Assembly (NCBI GenBank): GCA_033795365.1
Contig: JARYGU010000001.1
Span: forward strand, 248,001-312,000
Direction of reading: 5' to 3'
Length of the DNA: 64,000 nt
From: JARYGU01 sp033795365
GTDB lineage: Bacteria; Pseudomonadota; Alphaproteobacteria; Rhizobiales; Rhizobiaceae
The translations under genes and the position numbers were made by a program. Positions 43,707 through 52,566 of the stretch are shown here, piece by piece. Positions within the stretch are counted from its first letter, which is position 1, and each line of letters starts with the position of its first letter. The notes beneath the pieces were generated by a model. It was not told the DNA's origin, did not search any database, and saw only the letters and a list, made by a program, of their open reading frames with translations.

Positions 43707-43725
43707 GCGGTAAAGGCGCTACCGC
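43707..43725. promoter_or_regulatory. Dyad upstream of urtA
   Basis: GCGGTA at 43707-43712 is complementary to TACCGC at 43720-43725 with a 7-base spacer, 37 bases before the urtA ATG, in the 225-base gap shared with the sensor kinase gene. It may be an operator for the neighbouring response regulator or a leader hairpin. Confidence 0.35.
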
Positions 43726-43762
43726 CCGCTGCGCCCAAAAAAACGAGAGGGGTTCACACCAG

Positions 43763-45055
43763 ATGACTATCAAGGCCCGCGTCACCGGCGCATTCCTCGC
43801 TGCCGTCCTGTCGACGACCGCTTTTCACGGCGTATTCGCCGCGGACGACACGATCAAGGTCGGCATTCTCCATTCTCTTTCCGGCACCATGGCGATCTCC
43901 GAAACGACGCTCAAGGACGCCATGCTCATGCTCATCGAGGAGCAGAACAAGAAGGGCGGCCTCCTCGGCAAAAAGCTCGAAGCCGTCGTCGTCGATCCGG
44001 CGTCGGACTGGCCGCTTTTCGCCGAAAAGGCGCGCGAACTGGTTTCGGTCAACAAGGTTTCGGCCGTTTTCGGCTGCTGGACCTCGGTCTCGCGCAAGTC
44101 GGTCCTGCCGGTCTTCGAGGAGCTGAACTCGATCCTCTTCTATCCCGTCCAGTACGAGGGTGAGGAAAGCCAGCGCAACGTCTTCTACACGGGTGCCGCG
44201 CCCAACCAGCAGGCCATCCCCGCCGTCGACTATCTGATGGAGAACGAGGAAGTCGAGCGCTGGGTTCTTGCCGGTACCGACTACGTCTATCCGCGCACGA
44301 CCAACAAGATCCTCGAAGCCTACCTGCTTTCCAAGGGCGTGAAGCAGGAAGACATCATGATCAACTACACGCCGTTCGGCCATTCCGACTGGCAGACGAT
44401 CGTCTCCGACATCAAGAGCTTCGGCTCCGCCGGCAAGAAGACCGCCGTCGTCTCCACGATTAACGGCGACGCCAATGTGCCGTTCTACAAGGAGCTCGCC
44501 AACCAGGGCATCAAGGCGGAAGACATCCCGGTCGTCGCCTTCTCGGTGGGCGAGGAAGAGCTTGCCGGCCTCGACACCGCCCCGCTGGTCGGGCACCTGG
44601 CCGCCTGGAACTATTTCCAGTCCGTCGACAACCCGGCCAATGCCGAGTTCATCAAGACCTGGAAGGCCTATACGAAGAACGACAAGCGGGTGACCAACGA
44701 CCCGATGGAAGCGCATTATATCGGCTTCAACATGTGGCTGAAGGCGGTCGAGAAAGCCGGCACCACCGACACGGACGCCGTGCTCGACGCGATGATCGGC
44801 GTCTCCGTGCCGAACCTTTCGGGCGGCTACTCCACCATGATGCCGAACCACCACATCACCAAGCCGGTGCTGATCGGCGAAATCCAGGCCGACGGCCAGT
44901 TCGAAACCGTGTGGGAAACGCCCGGCCTCGTGGTCGGCGACGAGTGGTCGGACTACCTGCCCGACTCCAAGGACCTGATCGCCGACTGGCGCGCGCCGCT
45001 GTCCTGCGGCAACTTCAACGTTGCCACCGGAAAGTGCGGCGGCAAGGGCTCCTGA
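43763..45055 (+). CDS. urtA: Urea ABC transporter substrate-binding protein
   Basis: The protein is 430 residues. The signal peptide ends at FAADD; the mature protein begins IKVGILHSLSGTMAISE. The pattern VFGCWTSVSRKSVLPVFEE, LFYPVQYEGEESQRNVFYTGAAPNQQ and NDPMEAHYIGFNMW is specific to UrtA among HAAT family binding proteins. It binds urea in the periplasm for UrtBCDE. It is divergent from the permease-kinase gene. Confidence 0.96.
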   Translation: MTIKARVTGAFLAAVLSTTAFHGVFAADDTIKVGILHSLSGTMAISETTLKDAMLMLIEEQNKKGGLLGKKLEAVVVDPASDWPLFAEKARELVSVNKVSAVFGCWTSVSRKSVLPVFEELNSILFYPVQYEGEESQRNVFYTGAAPNQQAIPAVDYLMENEEVERWVLAGTDYVYPRTTNKILEAYLLSKGVKQEDIMINYTPFGHSDWQTIVSDIKSFGSAGKKTAVVSTINGDANVPFYKELANQGIKAEDIPVVAFSVGEEELAGLDTAPLVGHLAAWNYFQSVDNPANAEFIKTWKAYTKNDKRVTNDPMEAHYIGFNMWLKAVEKAGTTDTDAVLDAMIGVSVPNLSGGYSTMMPNHHITKPVLIGEIQADGQFETVWETPGLVVGDEWSDYLPDSKDLIADWRAPLSCGNFNVATGKCGGKGS

Positions 45056-45080
45056 TCGGCCTTTCGCGAGCGGACATGCC

Positions 45081-45142
45081 GTGCCGGACGTTCCGGCGCG
45101 GCCCTCAAAGAAGCCATCCGGGGGCACCGCGCCACCGGATGG
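45081..45142 (+). other. Tandem hairpins between urtA and urtB
   Basis: GCCGGA-CGT-TCCGGC at 45083-45097 (extending to 45081-45099 with one wobble) and CCATCCGG at 45114-45121 with CCGGATGG at 45135-45142 form two strong hairpins in the 162-base urtA-urtB gap. Such structures usually protect the upstream mRNA end or attenuate read-through, giving more binding protein than permease. Confidence 0.6.
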
Positions 45143-45217
45143 TTCGCCAGCTCCATCAGCGTTCTCCGACCGTCAATCCATTTTCATCGCCGGTTCGAGC
45201 TTCGCGAGGATACGACC

Positions 45218-46849
45218 ATGTCATTGTCTGGGACCTATCGTTTTCTTCAATCCATATTGGCGGCCTTCTGCGTAATCGTCACCATGCTCGCAACCGACCT
45301 GCATGCGCAGGAAGACGTCCGCGGCATGATCAACGCACTCGGGCAAGGCAATTTTTCCGCGAAGGAAAAGCAGGTCCAGGCGCTGGCGAAGACCGGCGAT
45401 CCGAAGATCGTCCCGGCGCTGGAGGCGCTCGCCGAGGGCGACCTCTATCTGCGCGAGGCCGATGGTCAGGTCTTCCTCACCAGATCCGCCGGTTCCAATT
45501 TCACGCTCATCGATCCGCTGACCGGCGAGGAAGCCGGCGAAGAGGCCAAAGGCGCGCTGACCAAGGTCCGGGTCAACAACGGGCTTCGCCGCACCGTGCG
45601 CGCGGCACTCGGCGCGCTGACGCTGCTCAGCCCGGACCGCGGCATTCGCCTGCAAGCCGCCCAGTCGATCCTGAAATCGCCCTCGGGCGATTCCCTCGAA
45701 CTCGTGGAATCCGCCCTTCAAAGCGAGACCGACACCACGGTGAAAGGCGTGCTCGAAGAGGCACGCGCGGCGGCACTCCTGACGTCCGACCGTTCGCTGG
45801 AGGAAAAGAAGAAAGCGATCGAGACCATCAAGGCAATCGGCGGGCGCGGCTCGCTTTCGCTGCTTTCGGCGGCCCTGTCTTCCGCCGACGAGAACCTGCG
45901 GCCCGATATCGAAGCCGCGATCCAAAATATCGAGGACAGGCTGGCGCTATGGGCAGCCGGGCAGAACATCTGGTACGGGCTTTCGCTCGGATCGGTGCTG
46001 CTGCTCGCCGCAATCGGCCTGGCCATCACCTTCGGCGTCATGGGAATCATCAACATGGCGCATGGCGAGATGGTGATGCTCGGCGCCTACACCACCTTCG
46101 TCGTGCAGGAGATCATCCGCACATCCTTTCCGGGCCTGTTCGACTGGTCGCTGGCGATAGCGCTGCCGCTCGCCTTCCTGGTCACGGGCGCTGTCGGCCT
46201 CGCCCTCGAGCGCGGCGTTATCCGTTTCCTCTACGGCCGGCCGCTCGAAACGCTGCTTGCCACCTGGGGCATATCGCTGATCCTGCAGCAGGCCGTGCGC
46301 ACCGTCTTCGGCCCGACGAACCGCGAAGTGGGCAATCCGTCCTGGATGTCGGGCGCCTTCGAACTCGGCGGTCTGACCGTCACCTGGAACCGGCTCTGGA
46401 TCATCGTCTTCGCGCTCGCCGTCTTCGCCGCCCTGCTCTTCCTTCTCAAGAAGACGCCGATGGGCCTTCAGATGCGGGCGGTGACGCAGAACCGCCGGAT
46501 GGCATCGTCCATGGGCATCCGCACGCCCTGGGTCGATGCGCTGACCTTCGCGCTCGGCTCCGGCATCGCAGGCATCGCCGGCGTCGCGCTTAGCCAGATC
46601 GACAACGTCTCGCCGAATCTCGGCCAGGGCTACATAATCGACAGCTTCATGGTCGTGGTCTTCGGCGGCGTCGGCAATCTCTGGGGCACGCTCGTCGGCG
46701 CCTTCTCGCTCGGCATCCTCAACAAGTTCCTTGAGCCCTATGCCGGCGCGGTGCTCGGCAAGATCCTCGTTCTGGTGCTGATCATCCTGTTCATCCAGAA
46801 GCGGCCGCGCGGGCTCTTCGCACTCAAGGGACGGGCGGTGGAAGCATGA
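45218..46849 (+). CDS. urtB: Urea ABC transporter permease UrtB
   Basis: The protein is 543 residues: a signal peptide (ends LHAQE), a periplasmic N-terminal domain of about 220 residues typical of UrtB (KTGDPKIVPALEALAEGDLYLREADGQ), and a LivH-like membrane domain (about 250-540; LAITFGVMGIINMAHGEMVMLGAY, VVFGGVGNLWGTLVGA). GAGGA lies ahead of the ATG. The stop overlaps the urtC start as ATGA. Confidence 0.95.
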   Translation: MSLSGTYRFLQSILAAFCVIVTMLATDLHAQEDVRGMINALGQGNFSAKEKQVQALAKTGDPKIVPALEALAEGDLYLREADGQVFLTRSAGSNFTLIDPLTGEEAGEEAKGALTKVRVNNGLRRTVRAALGALTLLSPDRGIRLQAAQSILKSPSGDSLELVESALQSETDTTVKGVLEEARAAALLTSDRSLEEKKKAIETIKAIGGRGSLSLLSAALSSADENLRPDIEAAIQNIEDRLALWAAGQNIWYGLSLGSVLLLAAIGLAITFGVMGIINMAHGEMVMLGAYTTFVVQEIIRTSFPGLFDWSLAIALPLAFLVTGAVGLALERGVIRFLYGRPLETLLATWGISLILQQAVRTVFGPTNREVGNPSWMSGAFELGGLTVTWNRLWIIVFALAVFAALLFLLKKTPMGLQMRAVTQNRRMASSMGIRTPWVDALTFALGSGIAGIAGVALSQIDNVSPNLGQGYIIDSFMVVVFGGVGNLWGTLVGAFSLGILNKFLEPYAGAVLGKILVLVLIILFIQKRPRGLFALKGRAVEA

Positions 46850-48009
46850 TCACCTCATTCCTCATCAAATCGCTCGACCGCAACATCTTCATTGCCGTAG
46901 CGATCCTGCTCGGCCTCGCGGCACTGGTGCCCGCGCTGAACCTTTTGACGGCGCCCGACCATCCGATTCATGTGCCGACCTACATGGTCTCGCTCCTCGG
47001 CAAATACCTGACCTATGCGCTGCTGGCGCTGGCGCTCGACCTCGTCTGGGGGTTCTGCGGCATCCTCTCGCTCGGCCATGCCGCCTTCTTCGCGCTCGGC
47101 GGCTATGCGATGGGCATGTACCTGATGCGCCAGATCGGCGCGCGCGGCTCCTACGGCAATCCGCTGCTGCCGGATTTCATGGTGTTCCTCAACTGGAAGG
47201 AGCTTCCCTGGTTCTGGTACGGCTTCGACATGTTCTGGTTCGCCGCGCTGATGGTGCTCCTCGTGCCGGGCCTGCTCGCCTTCGTCTTCGGCTGGTTCGC
47301 CTTCCGCTCGCGCGTCAACGGCGTCTATCTCTCGATCATCACCCAGGCCATGACCTACGCGCTGCTGCTCGCCTTCTTCCGCAACGACATGGGCTTCGGC
47401 GGCAACAATGGCCTCACCGACTTCAAGGACATCCTCGGCTTCAACATCCAGGCGAACGGCACGCGTGCCGCTCTCTTCGCCGCCTCCGCGATCGCGCTGG
47501 CGCTCTCGCTGATCATCACCTCGGGGATCGTGCGATCGAAATACGGCAAGATCCTCGTCGGTGTGCGCGACGCGGAAAGCCGCACCCGCTTTCTCGGCTA
47601 CCGGGTCGAACATATGAAGCTCTTCGCCTTCACCGTCTCGGCGATGATGGCGGGCGTGGCCGGTGCGCTCTACGTGCCGCAGGTCGGCATCATCAATCCG
47701 GGCGAGTTCGATCCGGCGAATTCCATCGAAGTCGTCATCTGGACGGCCGTCGGCGGGCGCGGCACGCTGATCGGACCGATCATCGGCGCGGTCCTCGTCA
47801 ACGGCGGGAAAAGCGTCTTCACCGCCGCCTTCCCGGAATTCTGGCTCTTTGCGCTCGGCGGGCTCTTCGTCCTCGTCACACTCTTCCTGCCGAAGGGCAT
47901 CGTCGGAACCGCGCAACAATACATCGCCCGGCGCAAGGACTACCGCAAGGCGGCGGAAGACGAGAAGAAACGCAGCCTGCCGGCTGCCGAACCCCTGGCG
48001 GCGGAGTGA
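46846..48009 (+). CDS. urtC: Urea ABC transporter permease UrtC
   Basis: The protein is 387 residues with about 9-10 membrane segments of the LivM type: LALDLVWGFCGILSLGHAAFFALGGYAMG, GNNGLTDFKDILGF, and WTAVGGRGTLIGPIIGAVLVN. It overlaps urtB by four bases and pairs with UrtB to form the channel. The hydrophilic C-tail extends past FLPKGIVGT. Confidence 0.95.
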   Translation: MITSFLIKSLDRNIFIAVAILLGLAALVPALNLLTAPDHPIHVPTYMVSLLGKYLTYALLALALDLVWGFCGILSLGHAAFFALGGYAMGMYLMRQIGARGSYGNPLLPDFMVFLNWKELPWFWYGFDMFWFAALMVLLVPGLLAFVFGWFAFRSRVNGVYLSIITQAMTYALLLAFFRNDMGFGGNNGLTDFKDILGFNIQANGTRAALFAASAIALALSLIITSGIVRSKYGKILVGVRDAESRTRFLGYRVEHMKLFAFTVSAMMAGVAGALYVPQVGIINPGEFDPANSIEVVIWTAVGGRGTLIGPIIGAVLVNGGKSVFTAAFPEFWLFALGGLFVLVTLFLPKGIVGTAQQYIARRKDYRKAAEDEKKRSLPAAEPLAAE

Positions 48010-48014
48010 CGGCC

Positions 48015-48767
48015 ATGAACGAGAAGAAGCCGAAAAGCCTGCTCTATCTCAACGGCGTCTCCGTCTCCTTCGACGGGTTCAAGGCGTTGAATTCGCTTTC
48101 CTTCGTCATCGAGCCGGGGGAGCTGCGCGCGATCATCGGCCCGAACGGCGCCGGCAAGACCACGATGATGGATATCATCACCGGCAAGACGCGGCCGGAC
48201 GAAGGCGAGGTCTTCTTCAGAGGCGACATCGACCTTACCCTGAAGGACGAAGCGGAGATCGCCCAGCTCGGCATCGGCCGGAAATTCCAGAAGCCGACGG
48301 TCTTCGAGAGCCACACGGTCTGGGACAATCTGGAACTGGCGCTCAACCGCAAGCGTGGCGTCTTTGCCACCCTCTTCTACCGCATGACGCCGCAGGACAA
48401 GGCGCGCATCGAGGAAATCCTCTCGACGGTGCGGCTTTCCAACCGCAAGGACGATCTCGCCGCCAATCTCAGCCACGGGCAGAAGCAGTGGCTGGAAATC
48501 GGCATGCTGCTTGCGCAGGAGCCGGACCTGCTTCTCGTCGACGAGCCGGTCGCGGGGATGACGGACGCCGAAACGGCGGAAACGGCGATCCTCCTGAAGG
48601 AAATCGCAAAAACCCGGTCGGTGGTGGTGGTCGAACACGACATGGGTTTCATCCGCGACCTCGGCGTGAAGGTGACCTGCCTTGCGGAAGGCTCGGTCCT
48701 TGCGGAGGGCTCGATCGACTTCGTCTCCAACGATCCAAAAGTGATCGAGAATTATCTCGGGCGGTGA
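48015..48767 (+). CDS. urtD: Urea ABC transporter ATPase UrtD
   Basis: The protein is 250 residues from the ATG at 48015 (GGAG upstream; an in-frame GTG at 48006 is less likely). Walker A GPNGAGKTT, signature LSHGQKQWLEIGM, Walker B LLLVDEPVAGM and the switch His in VVVVEHDMGF are all present. LSHGQKQWLEI is characteristic of UrtD (the LivG equivalent). Five bases separate it from urtC. Confidence 0.95.
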   Translation: MNEKKPKSLLYLNGVSVSFDGFKALNSLSFVIEPGELRAIIGPNGAGKTTMMDIITGKTRPDEGEVFFRGDIDLTLKDEAEIAQLGIGRKFQKPTVFESHTVWDNLELALNRKRGVFATLFYRMTPQDKARIEEILSTVRLSNRKDDLAANLSHGQKQWLEIGMLLAQEPDLLLVDEPVAGMTDAETAETAILLKEIAKTRSVVVVEHDMGFIRDLGVKVTCLAEGSVLAEGSIDFVSNDPKVIENYLGR

Positions 48768-48856
48768 TTTCTCACTCTGGCGCGCTTCCCGGACGCCGGG
48801 AGAGGTGGCGGCAACCGGACGAGAGGCAGACAAACGATGGAAGAAGAGAATTCGCC

Positions 48857-49552
48857 ATGCTGACAGTCAACAAGGTCAATCTCCACTACGGTGCGGCGCA
48901 GGCGCTGCGCGGCGTTTCGCTTCATGCCGAAATGGGCAAGATCACCTGCGTGCTGGGGCGCAACGGCGTCGGCAAATCGAGCCTCTTGCGTGCGATCACC
49001 GGCCAGCATCCGCTTTCCGCCGGCAGCATCGCCTTCAACGACGTGATCCTCAACGGCCTGGCGCCGTACAACCGCGCCAAGCAGGGCGTCGGCTACGTGC
49101 CGCAGGGACGCGAGATCTTTCCGCTGCTGACGGTCAAGGAAAACCTTGAATCCGGCTATGCGCCGCTGAAACGGGCGGACCGATCGATTCCGGAGGATAT
49201 CTTCAACCTCTTTCCCGTTCTGCGCTCGATGCTCGGTCGGCGCGGCGGCGATCTTTCCGGCGGGCAACAGCAGCAGCTCGCGATCGGACGCGCGCTGGTG
49301 ACGCGTCCGAAGATACTGGTGCTCGACGAGCCGACGGAAGGCATCCAGCCGTCGATCATCAAGGATATCGGCCGCGCAATCAAATATCTGCGCGATTCTA
49401 CCGGCATGGCGATCCTGCTCGTAGAGCAATATCTCGATTTCTGCAGGGAGCTTGCCGATCACGTTTATATAATGGATCGGGGAGAAATTGTTCACGAGGG
49501 TACGGCCGAAACGCTTGACACTGCGGAAGCTCGCCGGCATCTGACTGTCTGA
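48857..49552 (+). CDS. urtE: Urea ABC transporter ATPase UrtE
   Basis: The protein is 231 residues. It starts MLTVNKVNLHYGAAQALRGVSL and has Walker A GRNGVGKSS, signature LSGGQQQQLAIGRAL and Walker B ILVLDEPTEGIQPS (LivF type; GVGYVPQGREIFPLLTVKENL is the UrtE form). It ends the urt operon, 89 bases after urtD, with a secreted esterase gene next. Confidence 0.95.
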   Translation: MLTVNKVNLHYGAAQALRGVSLHAEMGKITCVLGRNGVGKSSLLRAITGQHPLSAGSIAFNDVILNGLAPYNRAKQGVGYVPQGREIFPLLTVKENLESGYAPLKRADRSIPEDIFNLFPVLRSMLGRRGGDLSGGQQQQLAIGRALVTRPKILVLDEPTEGIQPSIIKDIGRAIKYLRDSTGMAILLVEQYLDFCRELADHVYIMDRGEIVHEGTAETLDTAEARRHLTV

Positions 49553-49641
49553 CGGTGACGCATCTCAAGTCCCAAGGGGCCGGTCCGGAAGTCGATCGTG
49601 GCGTCACACCGTTTTTCACTTTGCATGGAAAAGGCGTTTTG

Positions 49642-50769
49642 ATGGACACACGACGTTCGCATGGCCGTTTGCGGCCTGAAGTCCTCATCCGCTCCGCGGC
49701 GACGGGACTCCTCGTTTTTCTCGGCACGGCCGGCATTTCCCACGCCGCCGGCTGCAGCCAACCGATCGAACCGGGCCTTCATGAAATGACGCTCCGCTCC
49801 GGCGGCGCCGACCGGAAGGCTCTTTACTACATTCCCCCGGCCTACGACGGAGAGAAGAGGCTGGCTGCGGTATTCGATTTCCATGGCAGCAACAGCAGCC
49901 CCGCCGGCCAGTTCAGACGCAGCGGCTGGGACAAAGCCGCGGAACGCGAGGGCTTCGTGGCAGTCGCCCTGCAGGGCAGCATGGACGGCCAGTTTCCCGG
50001 CACCTATGCCTGGAATGTCCCGGGTGTGACGAAAGGCGGGTCGCTCAATGACGAAATCTACATCAAGGACGCCGTAAAGGCGGTGCGCAGCAAGCTCTGC
50101 GTCGATCCGACGCGCATCTATGCGTCGGGCTATTCCGGCGGAGGGCGGATGCTTTCGCAATATATCTGCAACGGCCACCCGGAATTCGCGGCCGCAGGCT
50201 TCGTGATGGGGCTGCGTGCCGGCTACCCCGTCGAGAAGGACGGGGTCTGGCAGCCGGACACCACGACCTGCAAACCGGCTAATCCGATTTCCATCATCGC
50301 CTTTTCCGGCATGAAGGACCGGACGAACCCGTTTTCCGGAGGCGGCAAGCCCTATTGGCAATACGGCGGTGAGCTTGCGCTCGCGCGCTGGGCCGAGCTC
50401 GACCGCTGCGAGGGGCGCTCACGCGTCCATACCGACGATGCGATGACCTCCACCTTCTACGACACATGCAAGGGTGGGGCGCGCATCACCTCTTACCTGC
50501 TCAAGGACAACGGCCATGCCTGGCCGGCGCGAAGCGTGCTTTTCCGCACGCTGGACGCAGACGGCAAGATCGCTTCGGAATCGGATGCGGCCGGGCGGAT
50601 GTGGGCATTCTTCAAGAACACGAGACTGCCGGAGACGAACGCGTTGACGGTGCAGGCCGATTGCCTGACCGGCCGGAGCGGATCGGCCGGATCGAACAAA
50701 CAGGGGGAAAAGTGCAAGCAGTCGAACAACATCGTCCCCAAAGGGCCAATGGTCGAGGACGCCTTGTAA
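49642..50769 (+). CDS. Exported LpqC/PHB-depolymerase-type esterase
   Basis: The protein is 375 residues from the ATG at 49642. The signal peptide ends at SHAAG. The polyhydroxybutyrate depolymerase/feruloyl-esterase-like alpha/beta fold shows FDFHGSNSSPAGQF (oxyanion loop), the nucleophile GYSGGGRM, Asp in SGMKDRTNP and His in KDNGHAWP. Cys residues at regular places suggest periplasmic disulfides. Its last 58 bases overlap the ureD start, so it is embedded between the urea transporter and urease genes, although no role in urea use is evident. Confidence 0.85.
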   Translation: MDTRRSHGRLRPEVLIRSAATGLLVFLGTAGISHAAGCSQPIEPGLHEMTLRSGGADRKALYYIPPAYDGEKRLAAVFDFHGSNSSPAGQFRRSGWDKAAEREGFVAVALQGSMDGQFPGTYAWNVPGVTKGGSLNDEIYIKDAVKAVRSKLCVDPTRIYASGYSGGGRMLSQYICNGHPEFAAAGFVMGLRAGYPVEKDGVWQPDTTTCKPANPISIIAFSGMKDRTNPFSGGGKPYWQYGGELALARWAELDRCEGRSRVHTDDAMTSTFYDTCKGGARITSYLLKDNGHAWPARSVLFRTLDADGKIASESDAAGRMWAFFKNTRLPETNALTVQADCLTGRSGSAGSNKQGEKCKQSNNIVPKGPMVEDAL

Positions 50770-51530
50770 CGAAGCCGCTGGCCGGCAAGACCCGGCTTGC
50801 GGAATTCTACCAGGAGGGCTGCGCCAAGATCAGGCTCCCCGAGACCTTCGACGGCTCGATGGAGGCCGTGCTGATCAATACTGCAGGCGGCCTGACGGGC
50901 GGGGACGAGCTCGACTGGCGGTTCGAAGCATGTACGGACACACGGCTGACGCTGACCACGCAGGCATGCGAGAAGATCTACAAGGCGAGCGCGGGAACTG
51001 CCCGCGTCGGCACGAGCGTGACGGTCGCGGCCGGCGCGCGCGCCGACTGGCTGCCGCAGGAGACGATCCTGTTCGACCGGGCGTCGCTGTCGCGCAACCT
51101 TGCCGTCGATCTTGCCGAAAATGCCGAATTCCTTGCGGTGGAAGCGATCGTCCTCGGCCGGACGGCCATGGGCGAGACGATGGAGAAAGGCCTTTTTCGC
51201 GATCGCTGGCGTATCCGCCGCTGCGGCCGGCTGATCCACGCCGAGGAGGCGCATTTCGGCAACGACATCGGTGCTCTCACCGCCAGGCAGGCCGTTCTTG
51301 CAGGGCACCGCGCTTTCGCGACGCTGCTTTACTGCGCCCCCGATGCCGAAGGTTTCCTTCAGCCGATACGCGAGCGGATGCAGGGTGCGCTCGGCGGCGC
51401 GAGTTTCTGGCAGGACAAGCTGGTCGCACGCATCGCGGCCCCTGACGGCTTCACCCTCAGAAAAACGCTGATCCCCGTCATTTCGCACTTGCGCAATGGG
51501 GCCTCACTGCCGAAAGTCTGGACTCTGTAA
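50712..51530 (+). CDS. ureD: Urease accessory protein UreD
   Basis: The protein is 272 residues. The start is the GTG at 50712 behind AGGGGG, which gives QAVEQHRPQRANGRGRLVTK, the expected N-terminus; it lies inside the esterase gene in another frame. Family blocks: LPETFDGSMEAVLINTAGGLTGGD, LTTQACEKIYKAS, WLPQETILFD, GRTAMGE, FRDRWRIRR. It is a scaffold for UreF-UreG during nickel insertion into apo-urease. Confidence 0.93.
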   Translation: MQAVEQHRPQRANGRGRLVTKPLAGKTRLAEFYQEGCAKIRLPETFDGSMEAVLINTAGGLTGGDELDWRFEACTDTRLTLTTQACEKIYKASAGTARVGTSVTVAAGARADWLPQETILFDRASLSRNLAVDLAENAEFLAVEAIVLGRTAMGETMEKGLFRDRWRIRRCGRLIHAEEAHFGNDIGALTARQAVLAGHRAFATLLYCAPDAEGFLQPIRERMQGALGGASFWQDKLVARIAAPDGFTLRKTLIPVISHLRNGASLPKVWTL

Positions 51531-51547
51531 TCAACGGGCGGATATTC

Positions 51548-51850
51548 ATGAACCTGACACCTCGTGAGAAAGACAAACTGCTGATCTCCATGGCGGCGAT
51601 GGTGGCGCGCAAGCGGCTGGAGCGCGGCGTGAAGCTGAACCATCCCGAGACGATCGCGCTGATCACCGATTTCGTGGTCGAAGGCGCGCGCGACGGGCGA
51701 TCCGTCGCCGACCTGATGGAAGCGGGAGCCCATGTGCTGACGCGCGATCAGGTGATGCCGGGCATTCCGGAGATGATTCACGACATCCAGGTCGAGGCGA
51801 CCTTCCCCGACGGGACGAAGCTCGTCACCGTACACGAACCGATCCGGTGA
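51548..51850 (+). CDS. ureA: Urease gamma subunit
   Basis: The protein is 100 residues, the standard length. LTPREKDKLLISMAAMVARKR, KLNHPETIALITDFVVEGARDG and VTVHEPI are diagnostic. It is the small structural subunit of the nickel urease. The next gene starts within or just after its stop. Confidence 0.97.
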   Translation: MNLTPREKDKLLISMAAMVARKRLERGVKLNHPETIALITDFVVEGARDGRSVADLMEAGAHVLTRDQVMPGIPEMIHDIQVEATFPDGTKLVTVHEPIR

Positions 51851-51855
51851 CCGGA

Positions 51856-52110
51856 ATGCTCGAGCTTCGACCCAATTGCGAGTGCTGCGACCGCGATCTG
51901 CCGCCGGAAAGCACAAAAGCGATGATCTGTACGTTCGAATGCACCTATTGCGCCGATTGCACGACGGGCGTGCTTGCCGGCATCTGCCCGAATTGCAACG
52001 GAGAGCTCGTGCGCAGGCCGGTACGCCCGGCCGCGATGCTCGCCAAATATCCCGGCTCAACCCGGCGCATCCTGAAGGCCGAAGGCTACGGTCCGGCTAA
52101 AGCCGCCTAG
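51856..52110 (+). CDS. DUF1272 zinc-ribbon-like protein
   Basis: The protein is 84 residues from the ATG at 51856 (MLELRPNCECCDRDLPPES is the usual DUF1272 start; a GTG at 51847 overlapping the ureA stop is the alternative). Seven or more Cys occur in CxxC pairs (CECC, CTFECTYCADC, CPNC), suggesting zinc binding. It sits between ureA and ureB, an arrangement common in rhizobial urease operons. Its role is unknown. Confidence 0.9.
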   Translation: MLELRPNCECCDRDLPPESTKAMICTFECTYCADCTTGVLAGICPNCNGELVRRPVRPAAMLAKYPGSTRRILKAEGYGPAKAA

Positions 52111-52130
52111 CAGCGAAAGGAGATGATGAC

Positions 52131-52436
52131 ATGATTCCTGGAGAAATCATTGCGGCAAGCGGCGACGTCGAGCTCAATGCCGGCCTGCCCGTCGTCACGC
52201 TCGACGTCTCGAATACGGGAGACCGTCCCGTCCAGGTGGGAAGCCACTACCATTTCTTCGAGACGAACCCGGGCCTCTCCTTCGAGCGCGAAAAGGCGCG
52301 CGGCATGCGGCTCGATATCCCGGCGGGAACGGCGGTGCGGTTCGAGCCCGGCCAGACGCGCACGGTCAATCTGATTCCGCTCGCCGGCAAGCGGGAGGTC
52401 TACGGGTTCAGGCAGGCCGTGATGGGAAAACTCTGA
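52131..52436 (+). CDS. ureB: Urease beta subunit
   Basis: The protein is 101 residues. MIPGEIIAASGDVELNAG, VSNTGDRPVQVGSHYHFFETN, GMRLDIPAGTAVRFEPGQTRTV and LAGKREVYGF are invariant family blocks. AAAGGAG lies ahead of the ATG. It assembles with UreA and UreC. Confidence 0.97.
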   Translation: MIPGEIIAASGDVELNAGLPVVTLDVSNTGDRPVQVGSHYHFFETNPGLSFEREKARGMRLDIPAGTAVRFEPGQTRTVNLIPLAGKREVYGFRQAVMGKL

Positions 52437-52566
52437 ATGCGCAGGCGTCTTTTTGTGCTGACGGACATGCCGGCGGTCCACACCCAACGCCGCCGCGCGG
52501 ATATGAGCCCGGCCCCTCCGATCTCGGATATTCCCTGAGCCGGCAACGAGGACCAAGGAAACGGCA

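Noticed and set aside
43538..43762. A sigma-54 promoter for urtA (GGCCGGCGAAATTGCT near 43600)
   Set aside because: The GG and GC elements are 11 or 7 bases apart, not the required 10, and the flanking bases do not match TGGCAC-N5-TTGC. Nitrogen control is therefore not claimed from the promoter sequence.
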